This document shows positions 23,154-30,768 of a stretch of 50,315 nucleotides of DNA, piece by piece. Positions within the stretch are counted from its first letter, which is position 1. Each line of letters opens with the position of its first letter. The translations under genes were made by a program, and so were the position numbers. The notes under the pieces were generated by a model. It did not search any database. It had not been told where the DNA came from and saw only the letters and a list, made by a program, of their open reading frames with translations. Source of the stretch: an uncultured Anaerotruncus sp. (GTDB lineage Bacteria > Bacillota > Clostridia > Oscillospirales > Ruminococcaceae); NCBI RefSeq assembly GCF_902490045.1, contig NZ_CABUCJ010000004.1, positions 1 through 50,315 of the forward strand, written 5' to 3'.

Positions 23154-23903
23154 ATGAAAAGGATCGTACTATCGGGCTGTAACGGAAAGATGGGGCGGAT
23201 GATCGCCTCCTGCGTCAAGGGGCGCGACGACTGCACCGTCGTCGCGGGCATCGACGTGAGCGGCGAGGTGCTGGACGCGTTCCCCGTCTTCACCTCCCCC
23301 GCCGGGTGCCAGGTGGAGGCCGACGTCATCATCGACTTCTCCCACCCCAGCGCGCTCGCACCCCTGCTCGACTACGCCGCGGCCACCCATACGCCCGCCG
23401 TCATCGCGACGACGGGGCTCTCCTCCGACCAGGTCGCGCTCATCCGGGAAACGTCGGCGCGGGTTCCCCTCTTCTTCACCGCGAACATGTCGCTGGGGGT
23501 GAACCTGCTTGTCGAGCTTGCCAAAAAAGCGGCGGCCGTGCTGGGCGGGCAGTTCGATATCGAGATCATAGAAAAGCACCACAACCAGAAGATCGACGCG
23601 CCCAGCGGCACCGCGCTCATGCTCGCGGACGCGATCTCCGGCGTGCTCCCGGAGGAGCCGCAGTACGTCTATGACCGCCATGCGGTGCGCCGCAGGCGCG
23701 GCAAAAACGAGATCGGCCTGCACGCGGTGCGCGGCGGCACGATCGTCGGCGAACACGAGGTGATCTTTGCCGGGCGGGACGAGGTACTGACCCTCACCCA
23801 TTCGGCGATGAGCAAGGAGGTCTTCGCCACGGGGAGCATCAACGCGGCGCTCTTCCTCTGCGGGAAGGAAAACGGCCTTTACAGTATGGGCGATCTGGTG
23901 TAA
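23154..23903 (+). CDS. dapB: 4-hydroxy-tetrahydrodipicolinate reductase
   Basis: A 249-residue NAD(P)H-dependent reductase that acts directly after DapA in the lysine and diaminopimelate pathway. The N-terminal Rossmann loop is GCNGKMGRMI, the nicotinamide-proximal stretch is DFSHPSAL, and the substrate motif is EKHHNQKIDAPSGTA (about residues 139-153), with its catalytic His and Lys. The ATG has GGAGG seven bases upstream. Full length. In the spore-former context the product also feeds dipicolinate. It is followed after 19 bases by the ACT-domain gene. Confidence 0.97.
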   Translation: MKRIVLSGCNGKMGRMIASCVKGRDDCTVVAGIDVSGEVLDAFPVFTSPAGCQVEADVIIDFSHPSALAPLLDYAAATHTPAVIATTGLSSDQVALIRETSARVPLFFTANMSLGVNLLVELAKKAAAVLGGQFDIEIIEKHHNQKIDAPSGTALMLADAISGVLPEEPQYVYDRHAVRRRRGKNEIGLHAVRGGTIVGEHEVIFAGRDEVLTLTHSAMSKEVFATGSINAALFLCGKENGLYSMGDLV

Positions 23904-23922
23904 AAAGGATGGAGGATTGGAT

Positions 23923-24393
23923 ATGAACGGCGTATCGAAAATTACCGTGACCGAGGATGTGGCGCTTGTCACCTTCCGCAGGGTCCCCAACGATCTGGGC
24001 GTGCTCGCGTCGATCTTTACCCAGTTGGCCGACGCAAAGGTAAACCTCGACATGATCAGCCAGACGGCGCCCCAGGGGCACCGGATCGACATCTCCTTCA
24101 CGCTGCATTCCAGCCAGCTGATCGAGGTGCTCGGGCTCGCCACCAAATTCCAGGCGGCGCACGGACTCAAGCCGATGGTGAGCAACGGCAACTGCAAAAT
24201 CGAGCTCTGCGGCGAGGAAATGCGCGACATGTACGGCGTGGCCTCCGCCGCGATCGCCGCCGTCGCCAGGACTGACGCGGAGCTCACCCTCATCAGCACT
24301 GGAGAGGTGGAGATATCCCTGCTGGTGCCGCAGTCGAGCTGCGACGAGGCCGTCCGCGCGCTCGAAGAGGCGTTCGGCGTCAGGGCCGGCTGA
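23923..24393 (+). CDS. Stand-alone aspartokinase-like ACT-domain protein
   Basis: A 156-residue protein made of two ACT domains in the arrangement found in the regulatory C-terminal half of aspartokinases: the first with RVPNDLGVLASIFTQLADAK and DISFTL, the second with ELTLISTGEVEISLLV and DEAVRALEEAF. No amino-acid-kinase domain is present; the reading frame starts at ATG 23923 with GGAGG seven bases upstream, and there is no upstream kinase fragment. ACT pairs bind amino acids such as lysine or threonine and usually transmit that signal to an enzyme. Being last in a lysine-riboswitch operon, it may be a separately encoded regulatory subunit for an aspartokinase elsewhere, or a lysine sensor. 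The partner is not visible here, so the role is inference. Confidence 0.85.
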   Translation: MNGVSKITVTEDVALVTFRRVPNDLGVLASIFTQLADAKVNLDMISQTAPQGHRIDISFTLHSSQLIEVLGLATKFQAAHGLKPMVSNGNCKIELCGEEMRDMYGVASAAIAAVARTDAELTLISTGEVEISLLVPQSSCDEAVRALEEAFGVRAG

Positions 24394-24408
24394 TCCCAAA
24401 AGAAAATG

Positions 24409-24447
24409 AAAAGGCCCCGCAGCGGCAAAGCCGCTGCGGGGCCTTTT
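24409..24447. terminator. Bidirectional terminator between the lysine and histidine operons
   Basis: An 18-bp perfect stem (24409-24426 with 24430-24447) around AAA, with an A-run on the left and a T-run on the right, so it can terminate both the lysine operon (plus) and the his operon (minus). The core is GGCCCCGCAGCGGC. Confidence 0.95.
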
Positions 24448-24452
24448 TGGGC

Positions 24453-24782
24453 TCAGGTGTTGTGGTCGCTCTCGTGGAACTGCTTGAGGTTGCCGATCTT
24501 CTGCCGGCGCGCCTCCAAAATCTCCTCGATGCGGGAGAGCGGGATATCCTGCTGGGCCATCATCACGAGCAGGTGGTAGAGGAGGTCGCAGATCTCCTCC
24601 TCGGTCTCCTCGTTTTTGCCGTTTTTGGCGGCAATGATGACCTCGCTGCACTCCTCGCCGCATTTTTTGAGGATTTTATCGAGGCCCTTTTCAAACAGGT
24701 AGCAGGTGTAGGAGCCCTCCCGCGGATGGTCGCGGCGGTCGAGCACCACCTCGTAAAGGCCGTTCAATACGTCGTTCATCAT
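24453..24782 (-). CDS. hisE: Phosphoribosyl-ATP pyrophosphatase
   Basis: A 109-residue all-alpha MazG-like enzyme that hydrolyses phosphoribosyl-ATP to phosphoribosyl-AMP in step 2 of histidine synthesis. The metal-binding EECSEVIIAAKN block and the EEEICDLLYHLLVMM helix are the family signature. It is a separate gene here, not fused to hisI. The ATG at 24782 overlaps the hisI stop (ATGA). Last gene of the his operon, followed by the bidirectional terminator. Confidence 0.96.
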   Translation of the reverse strand: MMNDVLNGLYEVVLDRRDHPREGSYTCYLFEKGLDKILKKCGEECSEVIIAAKNGKNEETEEEICDLLYHLLVMMAQQDIPLSRIEEILEARRQKIGNLKQFHESDHNT

Positions 24783-25108
24783 GCTTTTCCCTCCCAGATC
24801 TCTTTAAAGAAACAGCTGTGCGCGCCGGTGTGGCAGGCGCTGCCCGCCTGCTCCACCGTGACGAGCAGCGTGTCGTCGTCACAGTCGGCGCGCAGATCCA
24901 CCACCTTTTGAAGATGCCCGGATGTCGCGCCTTTATTCCAAAGTTCCCGCCGCGAACGGCTCCAGAACCAGGTGTACCCCGTCTCAAAGGTCCTTTGCAG
25001 GCTCTCGCGGTTCATGTAGGCGAGCATGAGCACCTCGCCGGTGCCCGCCTCCTGCACGATTGCGGGGATGAGCTCGGATTTCTGAAAATAGACGTCCAGA
25101 TCGCGCAT
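24779..25108 (-). CDS. hisI: Phosphoribosyl-AMP cyclohydrolase
   Basis: A 109-residue enzyme that opens the purine ring of phosphoribosyl-AMP (step 3 of histidine synthesis). Motifs: LMLAYMNRESL, TWFWSRSRRELW and the zinc-binding residues of DCDDDTLL and CHTGAHSCFF. ATG 25108 with AGGTAGCG-type upstream purines. It lies four bases after the hisF stop and overlaps hisE by four bases, so the three are tightly coupled. Full length for the stand-alone form. Confidence 0.96.
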   Translation of the reverse strand: MRDLDVYFQKSELIPAIVQEAGTGEVLMLAYMNRESLQRTFETGYTWFWSRSRRELWNKGATSGHLQKVVDLRADCDDDTLLVTVEQAGSACHTGAHSCFFKEIWEGKA

Positions 25109-25112
25109 GGCG

Positions 25113-25861
25113 CTACCTCCTGACCGGGATGTTTTTCGCGGCGAGGTGGTCCTTGACCTCCCCTACCGTCAGCTCGCGGAAGTGGAAGAGGGACGCGGCG
25201 AGCGCGGCGTCCGCGCCCGTCTGCTCGAAGACCTCGGAGAAATGCTCGAGCTTCCCGCAGCCGCCCGACGCGATGACCGGAATCCGTACCGCGTCGGAAA
25301 CCGCGCGGGTGAGCTCGAGATCGAAACCGTTTTTGCAGCCGTCGGTGTCCATCGAGGTGAGCAAAATCTCCCCCGCGCCGAGGCGCTCGCAGGTTTTCGC
25401 CCACTCGACGGCGTCGAGCCCCATGTCGATCCGCCCGCCGTTCACGACGACGGTGAAGCCTCCCTCAGGCCGCCTGCGCGCGTCGACCGCCACAACAACG
25501 CACTGGCTGCCGAACTGTTCGGCGGCCTCGCTGATCAGCTTCGGGCTGCGCACCGCGGCGGAGTTGACCGAAATCTTGTCCGCGCCCGCGCGCGGAAGTC
25601 GTCCACCGACCGGATGCCGCCGCCGACGGTGAGCGGCACAAAGACGTTGCGCGCCGTCTCCCGCACGACGTCAATCATCGTGCTTCGGCCCTCGTGGGTC
25701 GCGGTGATGTCGAGAAAGGTGATCTCGTCCGCGCCCTGCCGGTCGTATTCGATGGCGCACTCGACCGGGTCGCCGACCTCCCTGATGCCGACGAAGTTGA
25801 CCCCTTTGACCACCACGCCGTCGCGCACGTCGAGGCATGGGATGATGCGTTTGGCTAACAC
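25113..25861 (-). pseudogene. hisF: hisF (imidazole glycerol phosphate synthase, cyclase subunit) with a frameshift
   Basis: HisF is the TIM-barrel cyclase that with HisH makes imidazole glycerol phosphate and AICAR. Here it is split. The first part (GTG 25861 to about 25592) gives KRIIPCLDVRDG (catalytic Asp) through GGGIRSVDDFR; the second part, in another frame (about 25583 to TGA 25113), gives ADKISVNSAAVRSPKL, VVVAVDARR (second catalytic Asp) and SGGCGKLEHF to the end. Between FR and ADK the family needs about 18 bases (A-L-L-R-A-G); only eight GC-rich bases (25584-25591) are present, so about ten bases are missing. Everything else is intact. The gap lies in a run of GCGC repeats, so an assembly or base-call error is as likely as a real mutation. 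Overlaps the hisA end by seven bases. Confidence 0.9.
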
Positions 25862-26580
25862 TGCTGATCACCCGCCGTTTCGATTGCCTCCCGCAGGGAG
25901 AGGCTTCCTGTGTAGAGCGCCTTTCCGCAGATGACCCCGTGGAGGCCGAGACGTCCGCATACCTCGATATCCCCAAGGTCCCGCACGCCCCCGCTCGCAA
26001 TAACATTGCAGGAGACGGTTTCCCGGAGCGCCGCAAGCTGCTCCAGGTTGAGCCCGCCGAGCATCCCGTCGCGGGAAATATCTGTAAAGATAATCGTCTT
26101 GACACCCGCCTGCTCCATCTCTTTGGCAAGATCCAGGTAGCTGACGCTGCTCGTGTCGAGCCAGCCCTCGGTAGCCACCCTTCCCTCCTTTGCGTCGATG
26201 CCCACGGCGATCCGGTCGCCGTAGGCGGCGGCCGCCTCCCGCACGAGGGCGGGGTTTTTGACCGCGATGGAGCCCAGGATTACCCGGGAAATCCCGTTTT
26301 TCAGGTAGAATTCGATCGTTTTCCGGTCGCGGATGCCGCCCCCCAGCTCCACCTTGAGCCCGGAGGTCTTCGCAATCTCCAAAAAGAGCGGCGCGTTTTT
26401 CACCGCGCCCTCCTTCGCGCCGTCGAGGTCGACCATGTGAATCCACCTGGCGCCCGCCGCGAGAAAGGACGCGGCGGTCTCCGCCGCGTCGTCGGCGACC
26501 TTGTGGGCCGTCGAGAAGTCTCCCTTTCTAAGGCGCACGCAGCAACCGTCCTTGATGTCAATCGCAGGTAAAATGATCAT
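25855..26580 (-). CDS. hisA: Phosphoribosylformimino-AICAR ribotide isomerase
   Basis: A 241-residue TIM-barrel isomerase, step 4 of histidine synthesis. Both catalytic Asp residues are visible: Asp8 in MIILPAIDIKDG and the one in IAVGIDAKEG (about 130). The second half repeats the pattern (TDISRDGMLGG, IASGGV), as expected from its two-fold ancestry shared with HisF. The start is ATG 26580, four bases inside the hisH end. The 3' end overlaps the GTG of hisF. Normal length. Confidence 0.96.
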   Translation of the reverse strand: MIILPAIDIKDGCCVRLRKGDFSTAHKVADDAAETAASFLAAGARWIHMVDLDGAKEGAVKNAPLFLEIAKTSGLKVELGGGIRDRKTIEFYLKNGISRVILGSIAVKNPALVREAAAAYGDRIAVGIDAKEGRVATEGWLDTSSVSYLDLAKEMEQAGVKTIIFTDISRDGMLGGLNLEQLAALRETVSCNVIASGGVRDLGDIEVCGRLGLHGVICGKALYTGSLSLREAIETAGDQQC

Positions 26581-27179
26581 TGGCACAACCTCGCAAAGTT
26601 TTTGAGCATCCCCATTCCCACGTCCCCGCTCTTTTCGGGGTGGAACTGCGCGCCGTAGACGCTTCCGCTGCGGACGAGAGCGGGAACGCGCTCGCCGTAG
26701 ACGGTGTAGCAAGAGATGTTCTCCTCCGGCGTGTCCGCACAGAAGGAATGGACGAAATAGACATAGTCTCCCGTCCTGGTCCCGCCGGTCAGCTCGCAGG
26801 GATGGAGCACCGTCAGGTCGTTCCAGCCCATGTGCGGGATTTTCAGCCCGCCGGACTCAAGGAGCCGCACGCTTCCGGGGATGAGTCCCAGCCCTTCGGT
26901 TTCCCCGAATTCAAAGCTGCGCTCAAAGAGCAGCTGCATCCCGAGGCAGATGCCGAGCAGCGGCTTTTTCCGCGCCTCGGCCTGGATCACCGGGACGAGC
27001 CCCGAAGCGCGCAGGCGCTTCATCGCGTCGGGGAACGCCCCCACACCGGGCAGGATCATCCCGTCGCAGCTTTGCAGCATCGCGGGGTCGCGCGTGACGC
27101 AGAAGGTCTCGTTGAGGTAGGTCAGCGCGTTCTGGACGCTGAACAGGTTGCCCGCGCCGTAGTCGATGATCGCGATCAT
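26577..27179 (-). CDS. hisH: Imidazole glycerol phosphate synthase, glutaminase subunit
   Basis: A 200-residue class I glutamine amidotransferase that hands ammonia to HisF. The nucleophile Cys is in GICLGMQLLFE (about residue 80); the His and Glu of the triad are in AQFHPEKSG near the C-terminus. N-terminus MIAIIDYGAGNLFSVQNAL is the family start, at ATG 27179, one base after the hisB stop. It lies two genes from its partner hisF, which is frameshifted; without HisF the glutaminase would be uncoupled. Confidence 0.96.
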   Translation of the reverse strand: MIAIIDYGAGNLFSVQNALTYLNETFCVTRDPAMLQSCDGMILPGVGAFPDAMKRLRASGLVPVIQAEARKKPLLGICLGMQLLFERSFEFGETEGLGLIPGSVRLLESGGLKIPHMGWNDLTVLHPCELTGGTRTGDYVYFVHSFCADTPEENISCYTVYGERVPALVRSGSVYGAQFHPEKSGDVGMGMLKNFARLCQ

Positions 27180-27180
27180 A

Positions 27181-27759
27181 TCAGAGCACCCCTTTGGAGG
27201 AGAGCACCCCTTCACCCGCGGGAGAAACCGCAATCCGCAGCGCGTGCGCCGCCGCCTTGAAGAGGGCCTCGATCTTGTGGTGGTCGTTTTCGCCGTAGGG
27301 CACGCGCAGGTGCAGCGTGACCCCGGCGTTCTGCGCGAAAGCGCGGAAGAACTCCCCCGCCATACAGCAGTCGAGCGCGCCGACCGACGGGTTTTGGAAG
27401 GCGCTGTCGAAGACGAGGAAGGGCCTGCCGCTGATGTCGAGCGCGCAGAAGGCGAGCGCCTCGTCCATGGGGACCAGGAAGCTGCCGTAACGGGCGATCC
27501 CGTCCCGGCCGCCGAGCGCCTTCAGAAACGCCTGCCCGAGCACGATGCCCACATCCTCCACCGAGTGGTGGCAGTCGACCTCAAGGTCGCCGGTCATGTT
27601 GAGCGTTAGGTCGAAGCCCCCGTGCACCGCGAAGGCGGCGAGCATGTGGTCGAAAAAGCCGATCCCGCTCGTGCCGGTAAAGCGCCCCTTGCCGTCGAGG
27701 CGGAGCGTCAGCTCGATGTCGGTCTCCCTGGTCGTACGCCGGATGGTGGATTCACGCAT
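27181..27759 (-). CDS. hisB: Imidazoleglycerol-phosphate dehydratase
   Basis: A 192-residue manganese enzyme, step 6 of histidine synthesis. Typical metal motifs are GFFDHMLAAFA, DCHHSVEDVGI and ENDHHKIEALFKA. It is the monofunctional form without the N-terminal histidinol-phosphatase of enteric bacteria; no separate phosphatase gene lies in this operon. ATG 27759, twelve bases after hisC. Full length. Confidence 0.97.
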   Translation of the reverse strand: MRESTIRRTTRETDIELTLRLDGKGRFTGTSGIGFFDHMLAAFAVHGGFDLTLNMTGDLEVDCHHSVEDVGIVLGQAFLKALGGRDGIARYGSFLVPMDEALAFCALDISGRPFLVFDSAFQNPSVGALDCCMAGEFFRAFAQNAGVTLHLRVPYGENDHHKIEALFKAAAHALRIAVSPAGEGVLSSKGVL

Positions 27760-27771
27760 CGGTTTGGCCCC

Positions 27772-28839
27772 CTATCGTAAAATTTCCCTGAGGGTGGAAA
27801 GCAGCGCGCGGTTTTCGATCGGTGCGCCCGCGGAGATGCGCAGGCGGTCGCCCATCAGCCGCACGGCGACGCCGCGCGCCAAAAGTGCTTCATAGACGCC
27901 CTTCGCGTCGGTCAGGCGCAGGAACACAAAATTTGCGCAGGTCGGGCGCACGTCGAGAAGATCGGCCTTTTCCCCGGCGAGCGCCGAAAGCTCCCGGCAG
28001 AGCGCGTCCCGCGACCTCTTGATCTCATCCGCGCAGCCCGTAAGGTAGTCGGGATGGGAAAAGAGCACGCACCCGGCCGCCTGGGTCATCGAATTGACGT
28101 TATAGGGGGATTTCGCGGCCTTGATGGCGCCGGTTAGGACCGGGTTCGCGACGGCGAAGCCGAGCCGGATCGCCGCCATGCCGAACGCCTTGGAGCAGGT
28201 TTTGAGCACGATCAGGTTGTCGTGCTCCCCTGCCGTCCGCAGGATCGAGCCCTCCGCGAAATCCATATAAGCCTCGTCCACGACGACGAGGCAGCCGGGC
28301 AGCCCGTCGATGATTTTGAGGACGTCCGCCCGCGTCGCCGCAAGCGAGGTCGGGTTGCAGGGGTTGGAGAAGATGAGCAGCTTTGCGCCCGCCTCCCGCG
28401 CGCGGGAGATGAGCGCGTCCGCGTCGAGCGCGAGGGTGTCCGGGTCCTTGTCGAACGCCAGCAGGCGCAGCCCGCAGGGCTGCGCGTAGAAGGAATACAT
28501 TGAAAAATCGGGGCGCACGACCGCCATCGTGTCGCCCGGCTCGGTGAACCAGCTGACGATCAGCCCGATCAGCTCGTCCGAGCCGTTGCCAGCGACGACC
28601 ATCGACGGGTCGACGCCGAAAAAGGCGGCACATTTTTCGCAGAGCTCCACCGCGTAGGGGTCGGGATAACGGTTGAAATCGACCCGCATGACCGCGGCCA
28701 TAAGCTCCTCCATCAGCTCGGGCGGCGGCGAGAGGAAGCTCTCGTTCGCGTCGAGCCGGATGCGGTAGCTTCCGGTCAGCGGATCGTAGGGGGTCAGGTT
28801 CTGGAGCTTTTGGGGAAGCTCGTAGCGGTTACCAGACAT
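27772..28839 (-). CDS. hisC: Histidinol-phosphate aminotransferase
   Basis: A 355-residue fold-type I PLP aminotransferase, step 7. The Schiff-base Lys is in LKTCSKAFGMAAIRLGF (about residue 215), with upstream NGSDELIG and SNPCNPTS and the VVDEAYMDF stretch around the cofactor. The ATG at 28839 lies 11 bases inside the end of hisD, so the two are coupled. Normal length. Specificity for histidinol phosphate is supported by operon position. Confidence 0.96.
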   Translation of the reverse strand: MSGNRYELPQKLQNLTPYDPLTGSYRIRLDANESFLSPPPELMEELMAAVMRVDFNRYPDPYAVELCEKCAAFFGVDPSMVVAGNGSDELIGLIVSWFTEPGDTMAVVRPDFSMYSFYAQPCGLRLLAFDKDPDTLALDADALISRAREAGAKLLIFSNPCNPTSLAATRADVLKIIDGLPGCLVVVDEAYMDFAEGSILRTAGEHDNLIVLKTCSKAFGMAAIRLGFAVANPVLTGAIKAAKSPYNVNSMTQAAGCVLFSHPDYLTGCADEIKRSRDALCRELSALAGEKADLLDVRPTCANFVFLRLTDAKGVYEALLARGVAVRLMGDRLRISAGAPIENRALLSTLREILR

Positions 28840-30124
28840 CGGGGAACCTCACTTTGATCGAATTTGCGTGGGCGGTGAGCCCCTCCTTCTCAGCCAGGCG
28901 CACGACGGGCACCTGCGCCTCGGCGAGCGCCTCGCGGGTGTAGTAGAGGAAGCTCGACCGCTTGAGGAAGCTGTCCACCCCGAGCGGCGAAAAGAACCGC
29001 GCGGTGCCGGAGGTCGGCAGAACGTGGTTGGGGCCGGCAAAGTAGTCCCCCAGCGGCTCGGGCGAATTCTGCCCCAAAAAGAGGGAGCCGACATTGTCGA
29101 TCTTCCCGATATATTCGAGCGGGTTGGCGGTCATGATCTCCATATGCTCGGGCGCGAGCTCGTTGGCGAGCGCGATCATCTCCGCTTCGCTGCGGCAGAC
29201 GATGATCATGCCGTAGTCCGAGAGCGATCTGCGGATGATTTCGGCGCGGGAAAGGCTCTCCACCTGGCGCGTCAGCTCGGCGGCCGTCTCACTGGCCACC
29301 CGTTCGCTCGTCGTGAGCAGGACCGACGAGGCGAGCACGTCGTGCTCCGCCTGGCTCATCATGTCCGCCGCGAGGTAGACGGGGTTGGCGGTGTCGTCCG
29401 CCGCGATGAGGATTTCGCTCGGTCCGGCGATCATGTCGATGTCCACCGTGCCGTAGAGGAGCCGCTTGGCGGTGGCCACATAGATATTGCCGGGGCCGAC
29501 AATCTTGTCGACGCGGGGCACCGATTCGGTGCCATAGGCGAGCGCGGCGACCGCCTGCGCGCCGCCCATCAAAAAGACGCGGTCCACGCCCGCCACCGCG
29601 GCGGCGGCGAGAATGTCCGGATTCGCGGTGCCGTCCTTTCGCGGCGGGGTGACCATGACGATCTCCCCCACCCCCGCGATGCGCGCGGGGATGCAGTTCA
29701 TGAGCACCGACGAGGGATAGGCCGCCGTACCGCCCGGCACGTAGAGCCCGACGCGGGAGAGCCCGCGCACCCGCTGGCCCATGATGACGCCGTTTTCCTG
29801 CGTGTCAATGAAGCTCTGCTGCTTCTGGCGGTTGTGGAAAGCCGCGATATTCTCCATCGCGGAGAGCATCGCGTTCACGAATTCGGGCTCCGCGAGGGTG
29901 AGCGCGTCGTTGATCTCGTCGCGGCTCACCTCGAAAGTCCCGGGGCACTGCCCGTCAAATTTGAGGGTGTATTCCCGCACCGCCCCGTCGCCGCGCTCCC
30001 GCACGGCGTCGACGATCTCGGTGACGGCGGCCGTCACCTTCCGGTCCACCTCCGCGCCGCGCCGCCGCAGCGAGGCGAGCAGCTCCCATTCGGCGGCGCC
30101 GTCCGCCCTGACAATCGGTATCAT
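28829..30124 (-). CDS. hisD: Histidinol dehydrogenase
   Basis: A 431-residue zinc enzyme that oxidises histidinol to histidine in two NAD-dependent steps. Recognised pieces: SRVGLYVPGGTAAYPSSVLM (about 129-148), DMIAGPSEILIAAD, SQAEHDVLASS (zinc and catalytic His/Glu) and the C-terminal PTSGTARFFSPLGVDSFLKR. ATG 30124 overlaps hisG by four bases. Length is standard. Confidence 0.97.
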   Translation of the reverse strand: MIPIVRADGAAEWELLASLRRRGAEVDRKVTAAVTEIVDAVRERGDGAVREYTLKFDGQCPGTFEVSRDEINDALTLAEPEFVNAMLSAMENIAAFHNRQKQQSFIDTQENGVIMGQRVRGLSRVGLYVPGGTAAYPSSVLMNCIPARIAGVGEIVMVTPPRKDGTANPDILAAAAVAGVDRVFLMGGAQAVAALAYGTESVPRVDKIVGPGNIYVATAKRLLYGTVDIDMIAGPSEILIAADDTANPVYLAADMMSQAEHDVLASSVLLTTSERVASETAAELTRQVESLSRAEIIRRSLSDYGMIIVCRSEAEMIALANELAPEHMEIMTANPLEYIGKIDNVGSLFLGQNSPEPLGDYFAGPNHVLPTSGTARFFSPLGVDSFLKRSSFLYYTREALAEAQVPVVRLAEKEGLTAHANSIKVRFPDVW

Positions 30125-30768
30125 TCCGTTTCCTCCCCCGCCAGATAGTCCTCGATGCGCGCGATCAGCGGTTCGATCTCCGCCTTGCGCAGCTTGAGGC
30201 TCGCAATGTTGACGATCAGCCGCGCGCTGACGTCACAGATGTATTCGGCGACCACCAGCCCGTTTTCCCGGAGGGTGGTGCCCGTCTCGACGATGTCCAC
30301 GATCGCGTCGGACAGCCCCAGAATGGGCGCGAGCTCGACCGAGCCCTCAATCTTCACGATGCTGACGTCCATATTTTTACGTTCAAAGAAGGCGCGCGCC
30401 ACATTCACGTATTTGGAGGCGATGCGCCGGGTGTGGTATCCCTCGTAGAAGTCGACCCCCTGCGGCAGGGCGAGCGCGAACCGGCATTTGCCGAAGCCGA
30501 GGTCCGCCACCTCGTAGAAGGTTCCGCCCATCTCCATGATCGTGTCCTTGCCGACCACGCCGATATCGCAGACGCCGTTGTCGACGTAGGTGGCGACGTC
30601 CGCCGCCTTGGCGAGCACGATCTCGAGATTTGTCCCCGCGACGGGCAGGATGAGCCTGCGGCCCTTCTCCCGGACGGCGGTGCAGTCGTAGCCGAGACGC
30701 TCGAACATCTCGACCGTGTCCTTTTCAAGCCGCCCCTTGGTCAGGGCGATGCGGATCGGTTTTATCAT
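30121..30768 (-). CDS. hisG: ATP phosphoribosyltransferase, short form
   Basis: A 215-residue HisG of the short type, first enzyme of histidine synthesis. N-terminus IRIALTKGRLEKDTVEMFER, the GVCDIGVVGKDTI block and the PRPP loop IVETGTTLRENG are clear. The C-terminal regulatory domain of the long form is missing, so activity and histidine feedback need HisZ, encoded directly upstream with a four-base overlap. A matched short HisG + HisZ pair is thus present. Confidence 0.97.
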   Translation of the reverse strand: MIKPIRIALTKGRLEKDTVEMFERLGYDCTAVREKGRRLILPVAGTNLEIVLAKAADVATYVDNGVCDIGVVGKDTIMEMGGTFYEVADLGFGKCRFALALPQGVDFYEGYHTRRIASKYVNVARAFFERKNMDVSIVKIEGSVELAPILGLSDAIVDIVETGTTLRENGLVVAEYICDVSARLIVNIASLKLRKAEIEPLIARIEDYLAGEETE

